DNA of 32,862 nt from Deltaproteobacteria bacterium UBA2221 (GCA_002328485.1 DCUF01000078.1:2415-35276), one strand, 5' to 3'; numbered from the stretch's first letter, positions 7,961-16,949 are shown. The notes: generated by a model from the letters alone, not told the origin. Program-made: numbers and translations.

Positions 7961-7989
7961 CTGATTATCCCATAGAAATTTGTTATACT
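7961..7989 (+). promoter_or_regulatory. Candidate mfd promoter
   Basis: A good -10 box TATACT (7984-7989) lies 17 bases before the first possible mfd start codon. The -35 candidate CTGATT (7961-7966, 17-base spacing) matches poorly. It diverges from the corA-operon promoter about 70 bases away. Confidence 0.4.
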
Positions 7990-8006
7990 TAACCTGTCAT
8001 TGACTA

Positions 8007-11000
8007 TTGGCCGCGTCATTCCTGATGAACATACCTCCTGAGAAAGGCTTCACCTACCTCAAGGGCCGGATCGGCTCCTTCGTTTCCTTCTTCGTCTCCG
8101 CCCTTCATGACCAGAAAACCATCATCTTCTATGATGATGAGGACGAGGCCTTCCTCTTGAAGGAAGAGATCGAGTTCTTCTCGAAAAACGAGGTTCATCA
8201 GTTTCCCCCCTATTCAAACAGGGTTTTCGAAAAGGAGGATGAATCCAAAAGGATTCATTTTCTCGTTAACCTCCTTAATAAAGACAGCTTCATCGGACTT
8301 TTTCCTGCCCGGGCCCTAGGGCACTCCCTCTTCTCGCCGGAAAGGCTCCTGAAGACAACCCTGGAGGTAGAGTTCGGCGACACTGTCTACCAGGAGGATA
8401 TCCTGGGATACCTTCAGTCGACCGACTACGAACAGGTCCCTCTGGTACGCGGGCCCGGCGAATACGCAAAAAGGGGCAGTATCATCGATATCTACCCCCC
8501 CACTTTCAGCAAGCCCGTCCGCATCGAGTTCCTGGGTGATCAGGTTTATTCCTTGAGATTCTTTGACCCTGTTGGCCAGCGTTCGAGTGAAGAGATTGAA
8601 AGATGCCTGGTGATTCCGGCCCATTTTGAGGAAGATCCCGGGACTACCCTCCTGGACTATCTGATCGGCCCGACAATCCTTGTCCATTCTGGGTTGGAGC
8701 AGCTTCTGGCCCATGCGGAGGATCCTTCCCTCGAGAGTCAACTCAGGGAACGGTTCCTCTCCCTGGCCAACATCGATACATCAGGCATTCAAAGTGAATA
8801 CGAAGGCAGTGTCGTGGAGGCGGTCTCCAACAGCGACCTACGGGGGGTGTTCGACACCAATAAAACGGAGATCTTCAAGACCCTTACGGAGAAACTAAAA
8901 GACGAGTGGTCTTCCATACCCTATCTTTATATCTTCGCCCTCAACCTACACCAGGCAGAAAGGCTCCAAGAGATCTTTCGAAACTACGATGTGGCCCTTC
9001 CCCTCCTCAAGGAAATATCTTACGGCACCAAGCAGAAGGAGTGGGGCATTCTGGTCGGCCCTCTCAGGAGGGGGTTCAGAACCAAAGGTGTGGTGCTTCT
9101 TGCGGAGGAGGATATCGTTGGCCCAAAGAAAAGGGTTATCAAAAAGAGTTCTGACGCGGCGGATGAGTTCCTCAACTCCTTCAAGGACCTTACGGTAGGG
9201 GACTACGTGGTTCACCTCGATCACGGCATCGGGGTGTACCAGGGGATCAAAAAGCTGAAGATTGGGGGCTATGAAAAAGATTTCGTGCTCATCAACTACC
9301 AGGACGATGACAAGCTTTATGTGCCTGTGGAGTCACTGGAACTGGTCCAAAAGTACATCGGTGCCGATAAGGCAAGGCCAAAGATAGACAAGCTGGGCTC
9401 ACAACACTGGAGGAACACGAAAAGTCGCGTCCGCAAACAGGTTGAGGATATTGCCTCCGAGCTCATCCAGTTTTACGCTGAACGCGAGCTTTCGAAAGGT
9501 CACGTCTTCCCGCCGGACGACGAGTTATTCCGGGAGATGGAGGAACGATTCGAGTATGAAGAAACGGAAGGGCAGCTTCGCGCCATTGAGGATGTCCTGA
9601 GCGACTTACAGAAGCCGAAACCCATGGATCGGGTGGTCTGCGGCGACGTGGGGTTCGGCAAGACCGAGGTGGCGCTCAGGGCGACCTTCAAGGCGGTTCT
9701 CGATAACAAGCAGGTGGCCATTCTCGTGCCCACTACCGTCCTTGCTCAGCAGCACTACAACACGCTGCGGGAACGGTTCAGGGACTATCCTATCTCCGTC
9801 GAGATGCTCAGTCGGTTCAGGACGAAAGAACAGCAGAAGGTCACGGCCGAGGGCCTAAAAAAGGGAACCGTGGACATCGTGGTCGGCACCCACCGCCTCC
9901 TGCAAAAGGATATAGCCTTCAAAGACCTGGGGCTTATCGTCGTGGACGAGGAGCACCGTTTTGGCGTCAAGGCAAAGGAGCAGTTGAAGCTGCGAAAGAA
10001 GAATGTCGATGTCCTCACCCTCACGGCAACGCCGATCCCCAGGACCCTTCACATGGCCCTCACAGGCATCAAGGATCTGAGCATCATCAACACGCCTCCC
10101 CTCGATCGGCACGCCGTCAAGACCCACGTGGTCAAGTTCAGCGATGAGGTCATAAGGAAAGGAGTCGCCACCGAACTGGAACGGGGTGGGCAGATCTTCT
10201 TTGTCCACAACGTGATTCACAATATCGGCGTGGTCCATGACCATATCACAAGGCTCGTGCCCGAGGCCAGGGTGGCGGTGGCCCACGGCCAGATGAACGA
10301 GAGCCAGCTTGAGCGCATCATGCTCGATTTCATCGATCACAGGTACGATATCCTCCTCTCCACAAACATCATCGAGTCGGGGCTCGACATCTCCAACGTG
10401 AACACCATATTCATCAATAACGCGCACCGTTTCGGCTTGGCCGAGCTGTACCAGTTGAGGGGAAGGGTCGGTCGCGGGACCAGGCAGGCCTTTTCCTACC
10501 TCTTGATACCGAAGGATGAGGTGCTGGCCAAAGACTCCCTTACCCGCCTGAAGGTCATCGAGGAACTGACCGATTTGGGATCGGGGTTCAAGATTGCCAA
10601 TTACGACCTCGAAATACGGGGTACAGGGAACCTTCTCGGCAAGGAACAGTCCGGTCAGTTGAATCTCATCGGGTTTGAGCTGTACTGCAACATGCTCGAA
10701 GACGCCGTCAAACGGTTGAGGGACGAAGCACCGGAGGAGGAGGAATGGGTACCGGAGATCAATATCCCCCTCAATGCCTATATCCCCGACCGCTATGTGG
10801 GGGACGAAACCAACAAGCTCCTCACATACAAGCGTTTATCGAAGATCAAGGACGAGGCTGAGCTGGCCGAGATGGAGGCGGAGACACAAGATCGTTACGG
10901 CCCCATCCCGGAACCCCTTCGCAACCTCCTTTCCATCATACATCTGCGCATTTTTCTGCACAGGGTGAAGGTGAAGCGGCTGGAATGCTCGGGGAAGAAC

Positions 11001-11183
11001 ATTGTCCTCCATATCACGGAGCAGACCCCTCTGATGATGCCGAAGATATTGAAAATGATCAAGGAAGATAAGGGACGGATAAAGCTCCTTCCGGAAGGCC
11101 AGATCATCATCGCAACGGACGCCCTGTCAACAGACCTCATTGAGACGACAAGAAATATATTGATGCAGGTTGTAGCGGTATGA
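8007..11183 (+). CDS. mfd: Transcription-repair coupling factor Mfd
   Basis: A 1058-residue ATP-dependent DNA translocase that removes RNA polymerase stalled at lesions and recruits UvrA. Domains in order: UvrB-homology region (about 1-340), CarD-like RNA polymerase interaction domain (about 395-455, GDYVVHLDHGIGVYQGIKKL), RecG-like helicase core with Walker A GDVGFGKTE (about 546) and DEEH box (about 646), the TRG motif beside RGRVGRG (about 817) and the C-terminal TRCF/D7 domain (about 920-1015). It is somewhat shorter than the 1148-residue E. coli protein. The longest frame starts at TTG 8007; ATG 8025, six codons later, is at least as likely since neither has a clear ribosome binding site. 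The next gene starts 31 bases downstream and three same-strand genes follow closely, indicating an operon. Confidence 0.98.
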   Translation: MAASFLMNIPPEKGFTYLKGRIGSFVSFFVSALHDQKTIIFYDDEDEAFLLKEEIEFFSKNEVHQFPPYSNRVFEKEDESKRIHFLVNLLNKDSFIGLFPARALGHSLFSPERLLKTTLEVEFGDTVYQEDILGYLQSTDYEQVPLVRGPGEYAKRGSIIDIYPPTFSKPVRIEFLGDQVYSLRFFDPVGQRSSEEIERCLVIPAHFEEDPGTTLLDYLIGPTILVHSGLEQLLAHAEDPSLESQLRERFLSLANIDTSGIQSEYEGSVVEAVSNSDLRGVFDTNKTEIFKTLTEKLKDEWSSIPYLYIFALNLHQAERLQEIFRNYDVALPLLKEISYGTKQKEWGILVGPLRRGFRTKGVVLLAEEDIVGPKKRVIKKSSDAADEFLNSFKDLTVGDYVVHLDHGIGVYQGIKKLKIGGYEKDFVLINYQDDDKLYVPVESLELVQKYIGADKARPKIDKLGSQHWRNTKSRVRKQVEDIASELIQFYAERELSKGHVFPPDDELFREMEERFEYEETEGQLRAIEDVLSDLQKPKPMDRVVCGDVGFGKTEVALRATFKAVLDNKQVAILVPTTVLAQQHYNTLRERFRDYPISVEMLSRFRTKEQQKVTAEGLKKGTVDIVVGTHRLLQKDIAFKDLGLIVVDEEHRFGVKAKEQLKLRKKNVDVLTLTATPIPRTLHMALTGIKDLSIINTPPLDRHAVKTHVVKFSDEVIRKGVATELERGGQIFFVHNVIHNIGVVHDHITRLVPEARVAVAHGQMNESQLERIMLDFIDHRYDILLSTNIIESGLDISNVNTIFINNAHRFGLAELYQLRGRVGRGTRQAFSYLLIPKDEVLAKDSLTRLKVIEELTDLGSGFKIANYDLEIRGTGNLLGKEQSGQLNLIGFELYCNMLEDAVKRLRDEAPEEEEWVPEINIPLNAYIPDRYVGDETNKLLTYKRLSKIKDEAELAEMEAETQDRYGPIPEPLRNLLSIIHLRIFLHRVKVKRLECSGKNIVLHITEQTPLMMPKILKMIKEDKGRIKLLPEGQIIIATDALSTDLIETTRNILMQVVAV

Positions 11184-11214
11184 TATAAAACACCAAACAA
11201 TACCGAGGTGATGC

Positions 11215-12168
11215 ATGAAAAGATGGCTTATTCTGCCCCTAATTCTCCTTGCCCTTATGGCTTGCACGAAAAAAGAGCAGGGGAAAACGCTCGCCACCGT
11301 GGATGGGGACGTCATAACCATGGAGCAGTTCACCGCTGAACTGGACAAAATACCCACCAACATGAAGATGCTCGTGGTAAGCCAGTCGGGCAAAAGAAGC
11401 TTCCTGGACAGGCTCATCGTTAAAAAGCTCCTCCTCAAAGAGGCCAAGAAGGATGAGATAGAGAAGAACAAGGAATTCCAGGATAGATTAGCCGACATCA
11501 AGGAGCAGTTGATCATTGAATCCCTCCTGAAGAAGAAGGTGCAGCTCAATCTCAATCTGACGGACGCGGATCTCAAGAAGTTCTACGACACCAACAAGGA
11601 GCAGTTCAAACGGGACCAGGAGATAGAGACCAGCCAGATCGTCTTGAAGACAGAACAGGAGGCAAAGGAGATCCAGGGGAAACTGATAAAGGGCGAGAGC
11701 TTTGAAGACCTGGCCAGGGCCTACTCAATCGACCCAAGCGCAAAGGCAACGGGTGGAAAGATCGGGTATCACCCGAAGGGCACCCTGATCCCTGAGTACG
11801 AGCAGGCGGCTTTCAAACTGACCAAAGTGGGCCAGTTGAGCCCTATCGTAAAAACACAGCTCGGCTATCACATCATCCGCCTCGAAGGCACAAAACCCCC
11901 TTCATATGTCCCTTTTGAAGAGGTCAAAGAGTTTATAAAGCAGAAGATGGGTCAAGAAAAGCAGGCCGATGTGCTCGAGAAGTATATCGCTGAGTTGAAA
12001 AAGAACGCGAAGATCACCGTCAACGAAGATCTGCTGAAAGAGGAACAGAAGCCCGTCGGACCTGTCAATGCGGAGCCACTGAAGGCTGAGCCTTCAAAAA
12101 CGGAGCCTGCGAAGGCTGAGCCAGCGAAACCGGCTGACCTGGCTCCCCAGGCAGCACCAACAAAATAG
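11215..12168 (+). CDS. Parvulin-type peptidyl-prolyl isomerase lipoprotein
   Basis: A 317-residue periplasmic folding factor of the PrsA/SurA type. Residues 1-17 form a lipoprotein signal with lipobox LMAC, so Cys17 should be acylated by Lgt. A SurA-N-like helical region (about 25-135) is followed by a parvulin (PpiC) domain at about 140-235 with the typical SFEDLARAYSIDPSA and GYHIIRLEG segments. The tail (from about 280) is a low-complexity run of Ala-Glu-Pro-Lys repeats, probably a flexible extension. The gene sits 31 bases after mfd and 11 bases before a second parvulin gene, so the two isomerases are probably made together and may form a chaperone pair for outer-membrane proteins. AGGTGATGC precedes the ATG. 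Confidence 0.92.
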   Translation: MKRWLILPLILLALMACTKKEQGKTLATVDGDVITMEQFTAELDKIPTNMKMLVVSQSGKRSFLDRLIVKKLLLKEAKKDEIEKNKEFQDRLADIKEQLIIESLLKKKVQLNLNLTDADLKKFYDTNKEQFKRDQEIETSQIVLKTEQEAKEIQGKLIKGESFEDLARAYSIDPSAKATGGKIGYHPKGTLIPEYEQAAFKLTKVGQLSPIVKTQLGYHIIRLEGTKPPSYVPFEEVKEFIKQKMGQEKQADVLEKYIAELKKNAKITVNEDLLKEEQKPVGPVNAEPLKAEPSKTEPAKAEPAKPADLAPQAAPTK

Positions 12169-12179
12169 GTGGGATAGAT

Positions 12180-13118
12180 ATGATGGGACCCCGTTACCTC
12201 ACCCTGTCGCTGGTTCTCGCCGTTGTCCTCTTTTCCGGATTGACCGCCCGAGCGGAGGTGGTCGATCGGGTCGTGGCCATCGTCAACGACGAGATCGTTA
12301 CCCTCAAGGATGTTGAACGCTTTGTCGAGGTCAAGGCAAAAGGCAAGTTCTCGTCAGTCAACGACTACTTGCTGGGGATGCAGATCAGGGAAAAACTGGA
12401 TGGTGTGGTCGAGACCATGCTCATAACCCAGCAGGCAGCCAAGATGCGGATCGAAATTGGGGACCGTGAAGTCGAGGGTGTGATTGACGGCATCAAAAAA
12501 CAGAATCTCATCTCGGACCTTCAACTGAGAGAGCAGTTAAAGAGCGACGGCATAAGCTACAAGGACTTCACGGACGGCATACGGAGGACCCTCCTCAAAA
12601 ACCGGGTTCTGGCGAGAGTAGTCGCCCCCGAACTTTATCTGGATGAGAAGAAGCTGACGGACTTTTACCGGCAGCATCTGGACGAATATCAGGAGAGCGA
12701 GGTGAGGCTGCAACACATACTGGTTTCAAGACAGCACAATGACGCAGCCGCCAGGGCTCAGCAGGCCTATAAACTTCTCCAGGATGGCCGGGCTTTTGAG
12801 TCTGTCGCCAAGCAGTTCTCCGACGATCCATCCGCCGCCAGCGGAGGAGATATCGGGACCATGAAGCAGGACGAGTTGATGCCGGAGCTGAAAGAAGTGG
12901 TCGGCCTGCTTCTGCCGGGGAGCTTCAGTCACCCCGTCCGCACCCAATACGGCTTTCATATCGTTAAGCTTTTGGAAGCGAAGAAAGGGCAGACAGCACC
13001 CTTTGAGACGGTCCGGGAAAACGTCCGCGAACGGATGGTGCAGATAGAGTCCGAGCGACGGTACAACGAATACATCCAAAAGCTGCGGAGTGCGTCATAT
13101 ATCGAGGTGAAGATCTAA
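12180..13118 (+). CDS. SurA-like periplasmic peptidyl-prolyl isomerase
   Basis: A 312-residue exported chaperone of the SurA type. It has a cleavable signal peptide (about residues 1-26, ending GLTARA), the SurA N-terminal signature VVDRVVAIVNDEIVTLKDVERF right after the cleavage site, and one parvulin domain (about 175-270, from VRLQHILVSRQ to GFHIVKLLEAKKG). E. coli SurA has two parvulin domains; the single domain is common in Desulfobacterota. Its likely role is to escort unfolded outer-membrane proteins through the periplasm. AGGTGG lies upstream. The first two codons are both ATG and the second (12183) could also be used. It is third in the mfd operon, 36 bases before pdxA. Confidence 0.92.
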   Translation: MMGPRYLTLSLVLAVVLFSGLTARAEVVDRVVAIVNDEIVTLKDVERFVEVKAKGKFSSVNDYLLGMQIREKLDGVVETMLITQQAAKMRIEIGDREVEGVIDGIKKQNLISDLQLREQLKSDGISYKDFTDGIRRTLLKNRVLARVVAPELYLDEKKLTDFYRQHLDEYQESEVRLQHILVSRQHNDAAARAQQAYKLLQDGRAFESVAKQFSDDPSAASGGDIGTMKQDELMPELKEVVGLLLPGSFSHPVRTQYGFHIVKLLEAKKGQTAPFETVRENVRERMVQIESERRYNEYIQKLRSASYIEVKI

Positions 13119-13154
13119 TCTGACAACGTTTCTTCCCTTCTTCGGGTTTAGTAC

Positions 13155-14159
13155 GTGCAACGAATAGCCATCACTATGGGCGACCCGGGTGGCATCGGGG
13201 GGGAGATCATCCTCAAGGCCTTGGAAAGCTTCGGCCGTCGCACCATCCCCGTCATTATCGGCGAGGCCAGCGTCTTCAAGCGCCTCGTCCCTGACCTTAC
13301 TGGCAAGAGATCGTTCCCCCTCAAGGGCTTCGGCGAGGGCCGCATCGGGGACGCCGAGATCCTTGATCTCGGACTCGTCCGGAAACCTCAATTCGGTCAA
13401 ACCAACCCTGAATACGGAAATGCCTCCTATGCGTACATCATGAAGGCCCTCAACCTTCTGTCGCACGGGGCGGTGAGTGCCCTGGTAACCTGCGCCATCA
13501 GTAAGAAATCTATCCGCATGGCAGGCATCGATTTCCCCGGCCATACGGAGTTGCTAGCCGATTTCGCGGGTGTCACCGACTACGTCATGATGATGGCCGC
13601 CCGCGCGCTGCGGGTTTCGCTGGTGACAATCCACATCCCCTTACGAGATGTTCCGGAGAAAGCAAGCCCCTCCCAGATAAAAATGTGCATTCGTGTCACC
13701 GACGAAGCCCTGAGACATCGCTTCGGGTTCCAGAAACCTTCCATAAAGGTATGCGGGCTCAACCCCCACGCCGGTGAGCAGGGGGTAATCGGCACGGAAG
13801 ATCAAATGATATCAGACGTGTTAGAGGAGGTTCGCCGGTCGGGGGTTAATGTTGAGGGGCCCTTCCCCGCTGACTCTCTTTTTCATAACATCGACGCCGA
13901 TGCCTATATCGCCATGTATCACGACCAGGGGCTTGTGGCTGTCAAGACCTACGACTTCAGACGCACCGTCAACATCACCCTTGGCCTTCCTTTCATCCGC
14001 ACCTCGGTAGGCCATGGAACCGGTTTCGATATAGCCGGCAAGGGCCTGGCCGATCCGAAAAGCCTGATCGAGGCGTACAGGGTGGCGGAAAGGATGGCGC
14101 TGGGCCAACGCAAAACGCTGAACTCGAAGGGCGAAATCAAAGAAAAGGGCGGCCGATAA
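13155..14159 (+). CDS. pdxA: 4-hydroxythreonine-4-phosphate dehydrogenase PdxA
   Basis: A 334-residue NAD-dependent, metal-requiring enzyme of pyridoxal 5'-phosphate synthesis by the deoxyxylulose phosphate route. It oxidises 4-phosphohydroxy-L-threonine. Family motifs are present: TMGDPGGIGGEI at the start, the metal-ligand histidine in FPGHTELLA, LNPHAGEQGVIG, the second histidine in MYHDQGLVAVK, and TSVGHGTGFDIAGKGLADP. The length is normal. The start is GTG 13155; no strong ribosome binding site is seen and translational coupling to the upstream isomerase gene is likely. It is the last gene of the mfd operon. Its stop codon lies in the loop of the terminator of the converging purC gene. 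Confidence 0.96.
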   Translation: MQRIAITMGDPGGIGGEIILKALESFGRRTIPVIIGEASVFKRLVPDLTGKRSFPLKGFGEGRIGDAEILDLGLVRKPQFGQTNPEYGNASYAYIMKALNLLSHGAVSALVTCAISKKSIRMAGIDFPGHTELLADFAGVTDYVMMMAARALRVSLVTIHIPLRDVPEKASPSQIKMCIRVTDEALRHRFGFQKPSIKVCGLNPHAGEQGVIGTEDQMISDVLEEVRRSGVNVEGPFPADSLFHNIDADAYIAMYHDQGLVAVKTYDFRRTVNITLGLPFIRTSVGHGTGFDIAGKGLADPKSLIEAYRVAERMALGQRKTLNSKGEIKEKGGR

Positions 14160-14169
14160 ACGACCGCCC
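14139..14169 (-). terminator. Intrinsic terminator of purC, overlapping the pdxA 3' end
   Basis: On the minus strand a 9-bp GC-rich stem (14169-14161 with 14155-14147, one U-G pair) with a 5-base loop is followed by TTTTCTTT. It lies 73 bases after the purC stop. The loop contains the complement of the pdxA stop codon. In the plus direction no T-tract follows, so it should act only on purC transcripts. Confidence 0.75.
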
Positions 14170-14241
14170 ACCAAGCGCTTCTAAATGCTCGTCGACTGGC
14201 TGCTTCGCGACTCGCGACTCGACTTCCGAGATCCTTCTTTG

Positions 14242-15132
14242 TTACTTCAAACCCTTCCCCGTTATAATTTCCAGTATCTCTACGTATCTCGCCCTGGCCT
14301 TCTCTATGATTTCCGGCGGCAGTTCAGGGCCGGGGTAGGTTTTGTCCCAGTCGAGGGTGTTGAGGTAATCCCTGACGATCTGTTTGTCATAGCTATCTTG
14401 TCCCTGTCCCGGTCTGTAACCCTTGATAGACCAGAACCGGGAAGAGTCGGGGGTGAGACATTCGTCGATGAGAATGGTCTTACCATTGTAGCGGCCAAAC
14501 TCAAATTTGGTGTCCGCGATAATGATACCTCTCTTTTCGGCGCTCTCCGCCGCCTTCCTGTAGATGTTGACGGTGAGCGTCGAAAGCTCTTGCGTCAGTT
14601 CCGGTCCGACTATCTCTTGCATCTCTTCGATCGTGATCGCCAGATCATGCCCCTCCTCCGCCTTTGTGGTAGGGGTAAATATAGGGACATCCAACTTCGC
14701 AGACTCTACAAGGCCTTCGGGTAGCTTGATCCCGCAGATGCTACCGCTTTTTCGATATTCGCTCCAGGCGGAACCTGACACGTAGCCGCGGACCACGCAC
14801 TCCACAGGATAGACCGAGGCCTTCCGGACAATCATACTCCTTCCTTCCAGGACATCCTGATACTTTTTCAAAGGCTCCGGATATTTGCTGGCGTCTGCTT
14901 CTACGACGTGGTTTTCTACTACCCCGGCCATCTGCTGAAACCAGAACAAGGAGATCTGGGTAAGTACTTTGCCTTTGTCGGGTATTGCTGTCGGTAAAAC
15001 AACGTCGAAGGCCGATATCCTGTCTGTGGCGACGATAAGAAGTTCCTCGCCCAAATCATATACGTCCCTCACTTTTCCCCTTTTTGGTTCGCCCACATCC
15101 GACAAGTGCGTCTGAAGAACTACATCAGCCAT
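14242..15132 (-). CDS. purC: Phosphoribosylaminoimidazole-succinocarboxamide synthase
   Basis: A 296-residue SAICAR synthetase. It couples CAIR with aspartate using ATP in de novo purine synthesis. The signatures are clear: RGKVRDVYDLG near residue 20, VATDRISAFDVVLP, VVRGYVSGSAWSEY, LPEGLVESAKLDVPIFTPTTKAEEGHD and GIIIADTKFEFG. The length fits the longer, roughly 295-residue class. A good ribosome binding site (GAGGAG) precedes the ATG. It lies 60 bases downstream of the flavin reductase-rubredoxin gene on the same strand and may be read from its promoter; no separate promoter was seen. A terminator follows. Confidence 0.97.
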   Translation of the reverse strand: MADVVLQTHLSDVGEPKRGKVRDVYDLGEELLIVATDRISAFDVVLPTAIPDKGKVLTQISLFWFQQMAGVVENHVVEADASKYPEPLKKYQDVLEGRSMIVRKASVYPVECVVRGYVSGSAWSEYRKSGSICGIKLPEGLVESAKLDVPIFTPTTKAEEGHDLAITIEEMQEIVGPELTQELSTLTVNIYRKAAESAEKRGIIIADTKFEFGRYNGKTILIDECLTPDSSRFWSIKGYRPGQGQDSYDKQIVRDYLNTLDWDKTYPGPELPPEIIEKARARYVEILEIITGKGLK

Positions 15133-15192
15133 GACTTTCTCCTCAAATATATTCCACCGCTTCCAGAGATATCTCCTACCCCCGAGGGGCGA

Positions 15193-15903
15193 TTAACCCA
15201 TCTTCTCGAAGGAATCCTTCGGGGCACCGCAAACAGGGCACACCCATGAATCAGGAAGGTCCTCGAAGGCGGTTCCGGCCTTGATCCCGTTATCCGGATC
15301 ACCCTGTTCCGGGTCGTAGACGTACCCGCACACGCTACACTGGTATTTCGCCATGGTTGCATTCTCCTTTGTAGGTTTTGCTTCGGGAGCAGGTATCTCC
15401 GCTGCAACAAACGTCGGTGCTGCCTTCGGCGATTTTCCTCCCTTCATCTTGTGGTAGTAGTCATAGGTCATGGCATTGCCGGCGGCAATGACTTCCGCCT
15501 CCACCATCTCGGCTATGAAGACGGTGTGAGTTCCCACGTCCATGCTTCCCGTGACCTTGCACTCGAGTACACTGACCGCATGGTCGAGCACCACGGGCGC
15601 CCCTGTGACCCCAATCCTGTAGTTGACACCGACGAACTTGTCGACCTCACGGCCTGATTTGAAGCCAAAGGTGCCGATAAACGGCATGGGGGTCTCCTCC
15701 GACAGGATCGAAACGGTAAAGACCTTGCTCGCTACAACGAAGTCATGGGTCAGATTGCCTTTGTTCAGGGTGACCGAAACACGAGGCGGGTCCGAGGTTA
15801 CCTGAAACACGGTATTGGCGATCTGCCCATTCATCTTCCCGTCCCGTATTGAGCATATGACATACATGCCGTAGCTGCACTTTTGAAGCGCTACCCTATC
15901 CAT
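15193..15903 (-). CDS. hrb: Flavin reductase-rubredoxin fusion (high-molecular-weight rubredoxin type)
   Basis: A 236-residue cytoplasmic electron carrier. Residues 1-160 form an FMN-binding split-barrel flavin reductase domain, followed by a short linker (about 160-183) and a complete rubredoxin (about 184-236) with both iron-binding pairs, CSVCGY and CPVCGAPK. The arrangement matches Hrb of Moorella, which passes electrons from NAD(P)H to flavodiiron proteins that reduce oxygen or nitric oxide. I chose ATG 15903 because AAAGGAGG lies just upstream; the longer frame to 16005 has no ribosome binding site and runs across the promoter. The rubredoxin part has its own in-frame ATG and Shine-Dalgarno sequence (see that entry). 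The gene lies between korB and purC. A partner flavodiiron protein is not in this window. Confidence 0.93.
   Translation of the reverse strand: MDRVALQKCSYGMYVICSIRDGKMNGQIANTVFQVTSDPPRVSVTLNKGNLTHDFVVASKVFTVSILSEETPMPFIGTFGFKSGREVDKFVGVNYRIGVTGAPVVLDHAVSVLECKVTGSMDVGTHTVFIAEMVEAEVIAAGNAMTYDYYHKMKGGKSPKAAPTFVAAEIPAPEAKPTKENATMAKYQCSVCGYVYDPEQGDPDNGIKAGTAFEDLPDSWVCPVCGAPKDSFEKMG
15352..15370 (-). promoter_or_regulatory. Internal ribosome binding site and start codon for free rubredoxin
   Basis: Inside the fusion gene the minus strand reads AAAGGAG (15370-15364), nine bases, then an in-frame ATG (15354-15352). Translation from here would give exactly a full 53-residue rubredoxin, starting MAKYQCSVCGY as stand-alone rubredoxins do. 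Confidence 0.5.
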
Positions 15904-15961
15904 CAATCCTCCTTTAACGTAGCCGTTACCATGCCGGCCCTCCCGGCGATGGCATAGCTCT

Positions 15962-15990
15962 ATTGTAACCATCACGCCCCATTCTTTCCA
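15962..15990 (-). promoter_or_regulatory. Promoter of the flavin reductase-rubredoxin gene
   Basis: Minus-strand TGGAAA (15990-15985) and TACAAT (15967-15962) are 17 bases apart and match the sigma70 boxes at four and five of six positions. The predicted transcript starts about 50 bases before ATG 15903. Confidence 0.45.
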
Positions 15991-16094
15991 CCCGAAAAAC
16001 CGCAAAATGGCGAAATGGGGACCAACGGTGAGGCGTGAGTGCTTTCACCCATTTCGCTCATTCTCTATTTTGCTGCTTGCACCTTACCCGCTCT

Positions 16095-16949
16095 TTAAAA
16101 GAAGTCATTCAAGATGGTCTGCGCCACTTCCAAAGGCTCAAAGGGCTGTTTGACCAGCGGGGTAGAGGCGATAAGGGGGATGCGGTCATTCATAGGGGCA
16201 CGGTTGTTACGATAGATGATGCCGATAGGGATTCTGTCTCCGAATTCTGCCGCTTTCTGTAGGGCCTGTTCCTTGTCCTCCGGGTCGTAATCGTCCCCAA
16301 GGCGGTAGACCCTCTGCTTAAACCAGCCATAGGTATTGACAAGGTTGAAGGTAACGCAGGGCTGCAGTATGTCGATCAAGGCAAAGCCTTTGTGGTTGAT
16401 GGCAGCCTTCATCAGCCTGGTCAGGTGTTCCGAGTCTCCTGCATAACCCCTTGCCACAAAGCTGCAGTCGAGGGCTAAAGCAAAAACCATGGGGTTCAAG
16501 GGCTCGCAGACCACGCCATGGGGGTTTATCTTTGTCATCATCCCTTCCATGCTGGTGGGCGATGCCTGACCTTTGGTGAGCCCATATATCTGATTGTCGT
16601 GGACAAAAAGACTCACATCGATATTTCTGCGAATGGCATGGAGGAGGTGGTTTCCTCCTTCTCCATAGCAATCTCCATCCCCTGCCTCGGCCACGACCGG
16701 CATGGCGTGGTTAACCAGCTTCATGGCGGTCGCGACCGGTAGCGTCCTGCCATGGAGTCCGTTGAAGGTGTTGCACTTGGTATAGTGCGGAAACTTCCCT
16801 GACTGCCCGATACCGGAAACCACGGTGATCTCGTGGGGTGAGAGTTTAAGCTCGATCATGGCCTGTTTGAAGGCCCTCAAGATACCGAAATTTCCGCATC
16901 CGGGGCACCAGGCCGGTATTCTGCCTTCAAGATCAGCCAAGGTGGGCAT
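16095..16949 (-). CDS. korB: 2-oxoacid:ferredoxin oxidoreductase, beta subunit
   Basis: A 284-residue thiamine diphosphate-binding beta subunit. Together with the alpha subunit encoded just upstream it decarboxylates a 2-oxoacid, forms an acyl-CoA and reduces ferredoxin, or runs the reverse reaction. Visible features are WCPGCGNFGIL with two cluster-ligand cysteines, the TPP/Mg motif GDGDCYGEGGNHLLHAIRRNID with the following DNQIYGLTKGQ, and a third Cys in the C-terminal third (LQPCVTF). This is the KorB-type pattern (2-oxoglutarate or a related 2-oxoacid), but the substrate cannot be fixed from sequence. The start is ATG 16949 with AGGAG seven bases upstream; the TTG one codon earlier is less likely. 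It overlaps the alpha gene by 17 bases, so the two are translationally coupled. No separate ferredoxin-like delta gene is nearby. Confidence 0.94.
   Translation of the reverse strand: MPTLADLEGRIPAWCPGCGNFGILRAFKQAMIELKLSPHEITVVSGIGQSGKFPHYTKCNTFNGLHGRTLPVATAMKLVNHAMPVVAEAGDGDCYGEGGNHLLHAIRRNIDVSLFVHDNQIYGLTKGQASPTSMEGMMTKINPHGVVCEPLNPMVFALALDCSFVARGYAGDSEHLTRLMKAAINHKGFALIDILQPCVTFNLVNTYGWFKQRVYRLGDDYDPEDKEQALQKAAEFGDRIPIGIIYRNNRAPMNDRIPLIASTPLVKQPFEPLEVAQTILNDFF

Noticed and set aside
13119..13154. Riboswitch or attenuator before pdxA
   Set aside because: The gap is only 36 bases, too short for a known riboswitch.
15904..16005. Longer N-terminus for the flavin reductase-rubredoxin fusion
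   Set aside because: It has no ribosome binding site at 16005 and would cover the predicted promoter. ATG 15903 has an excellent site and matches the family start.
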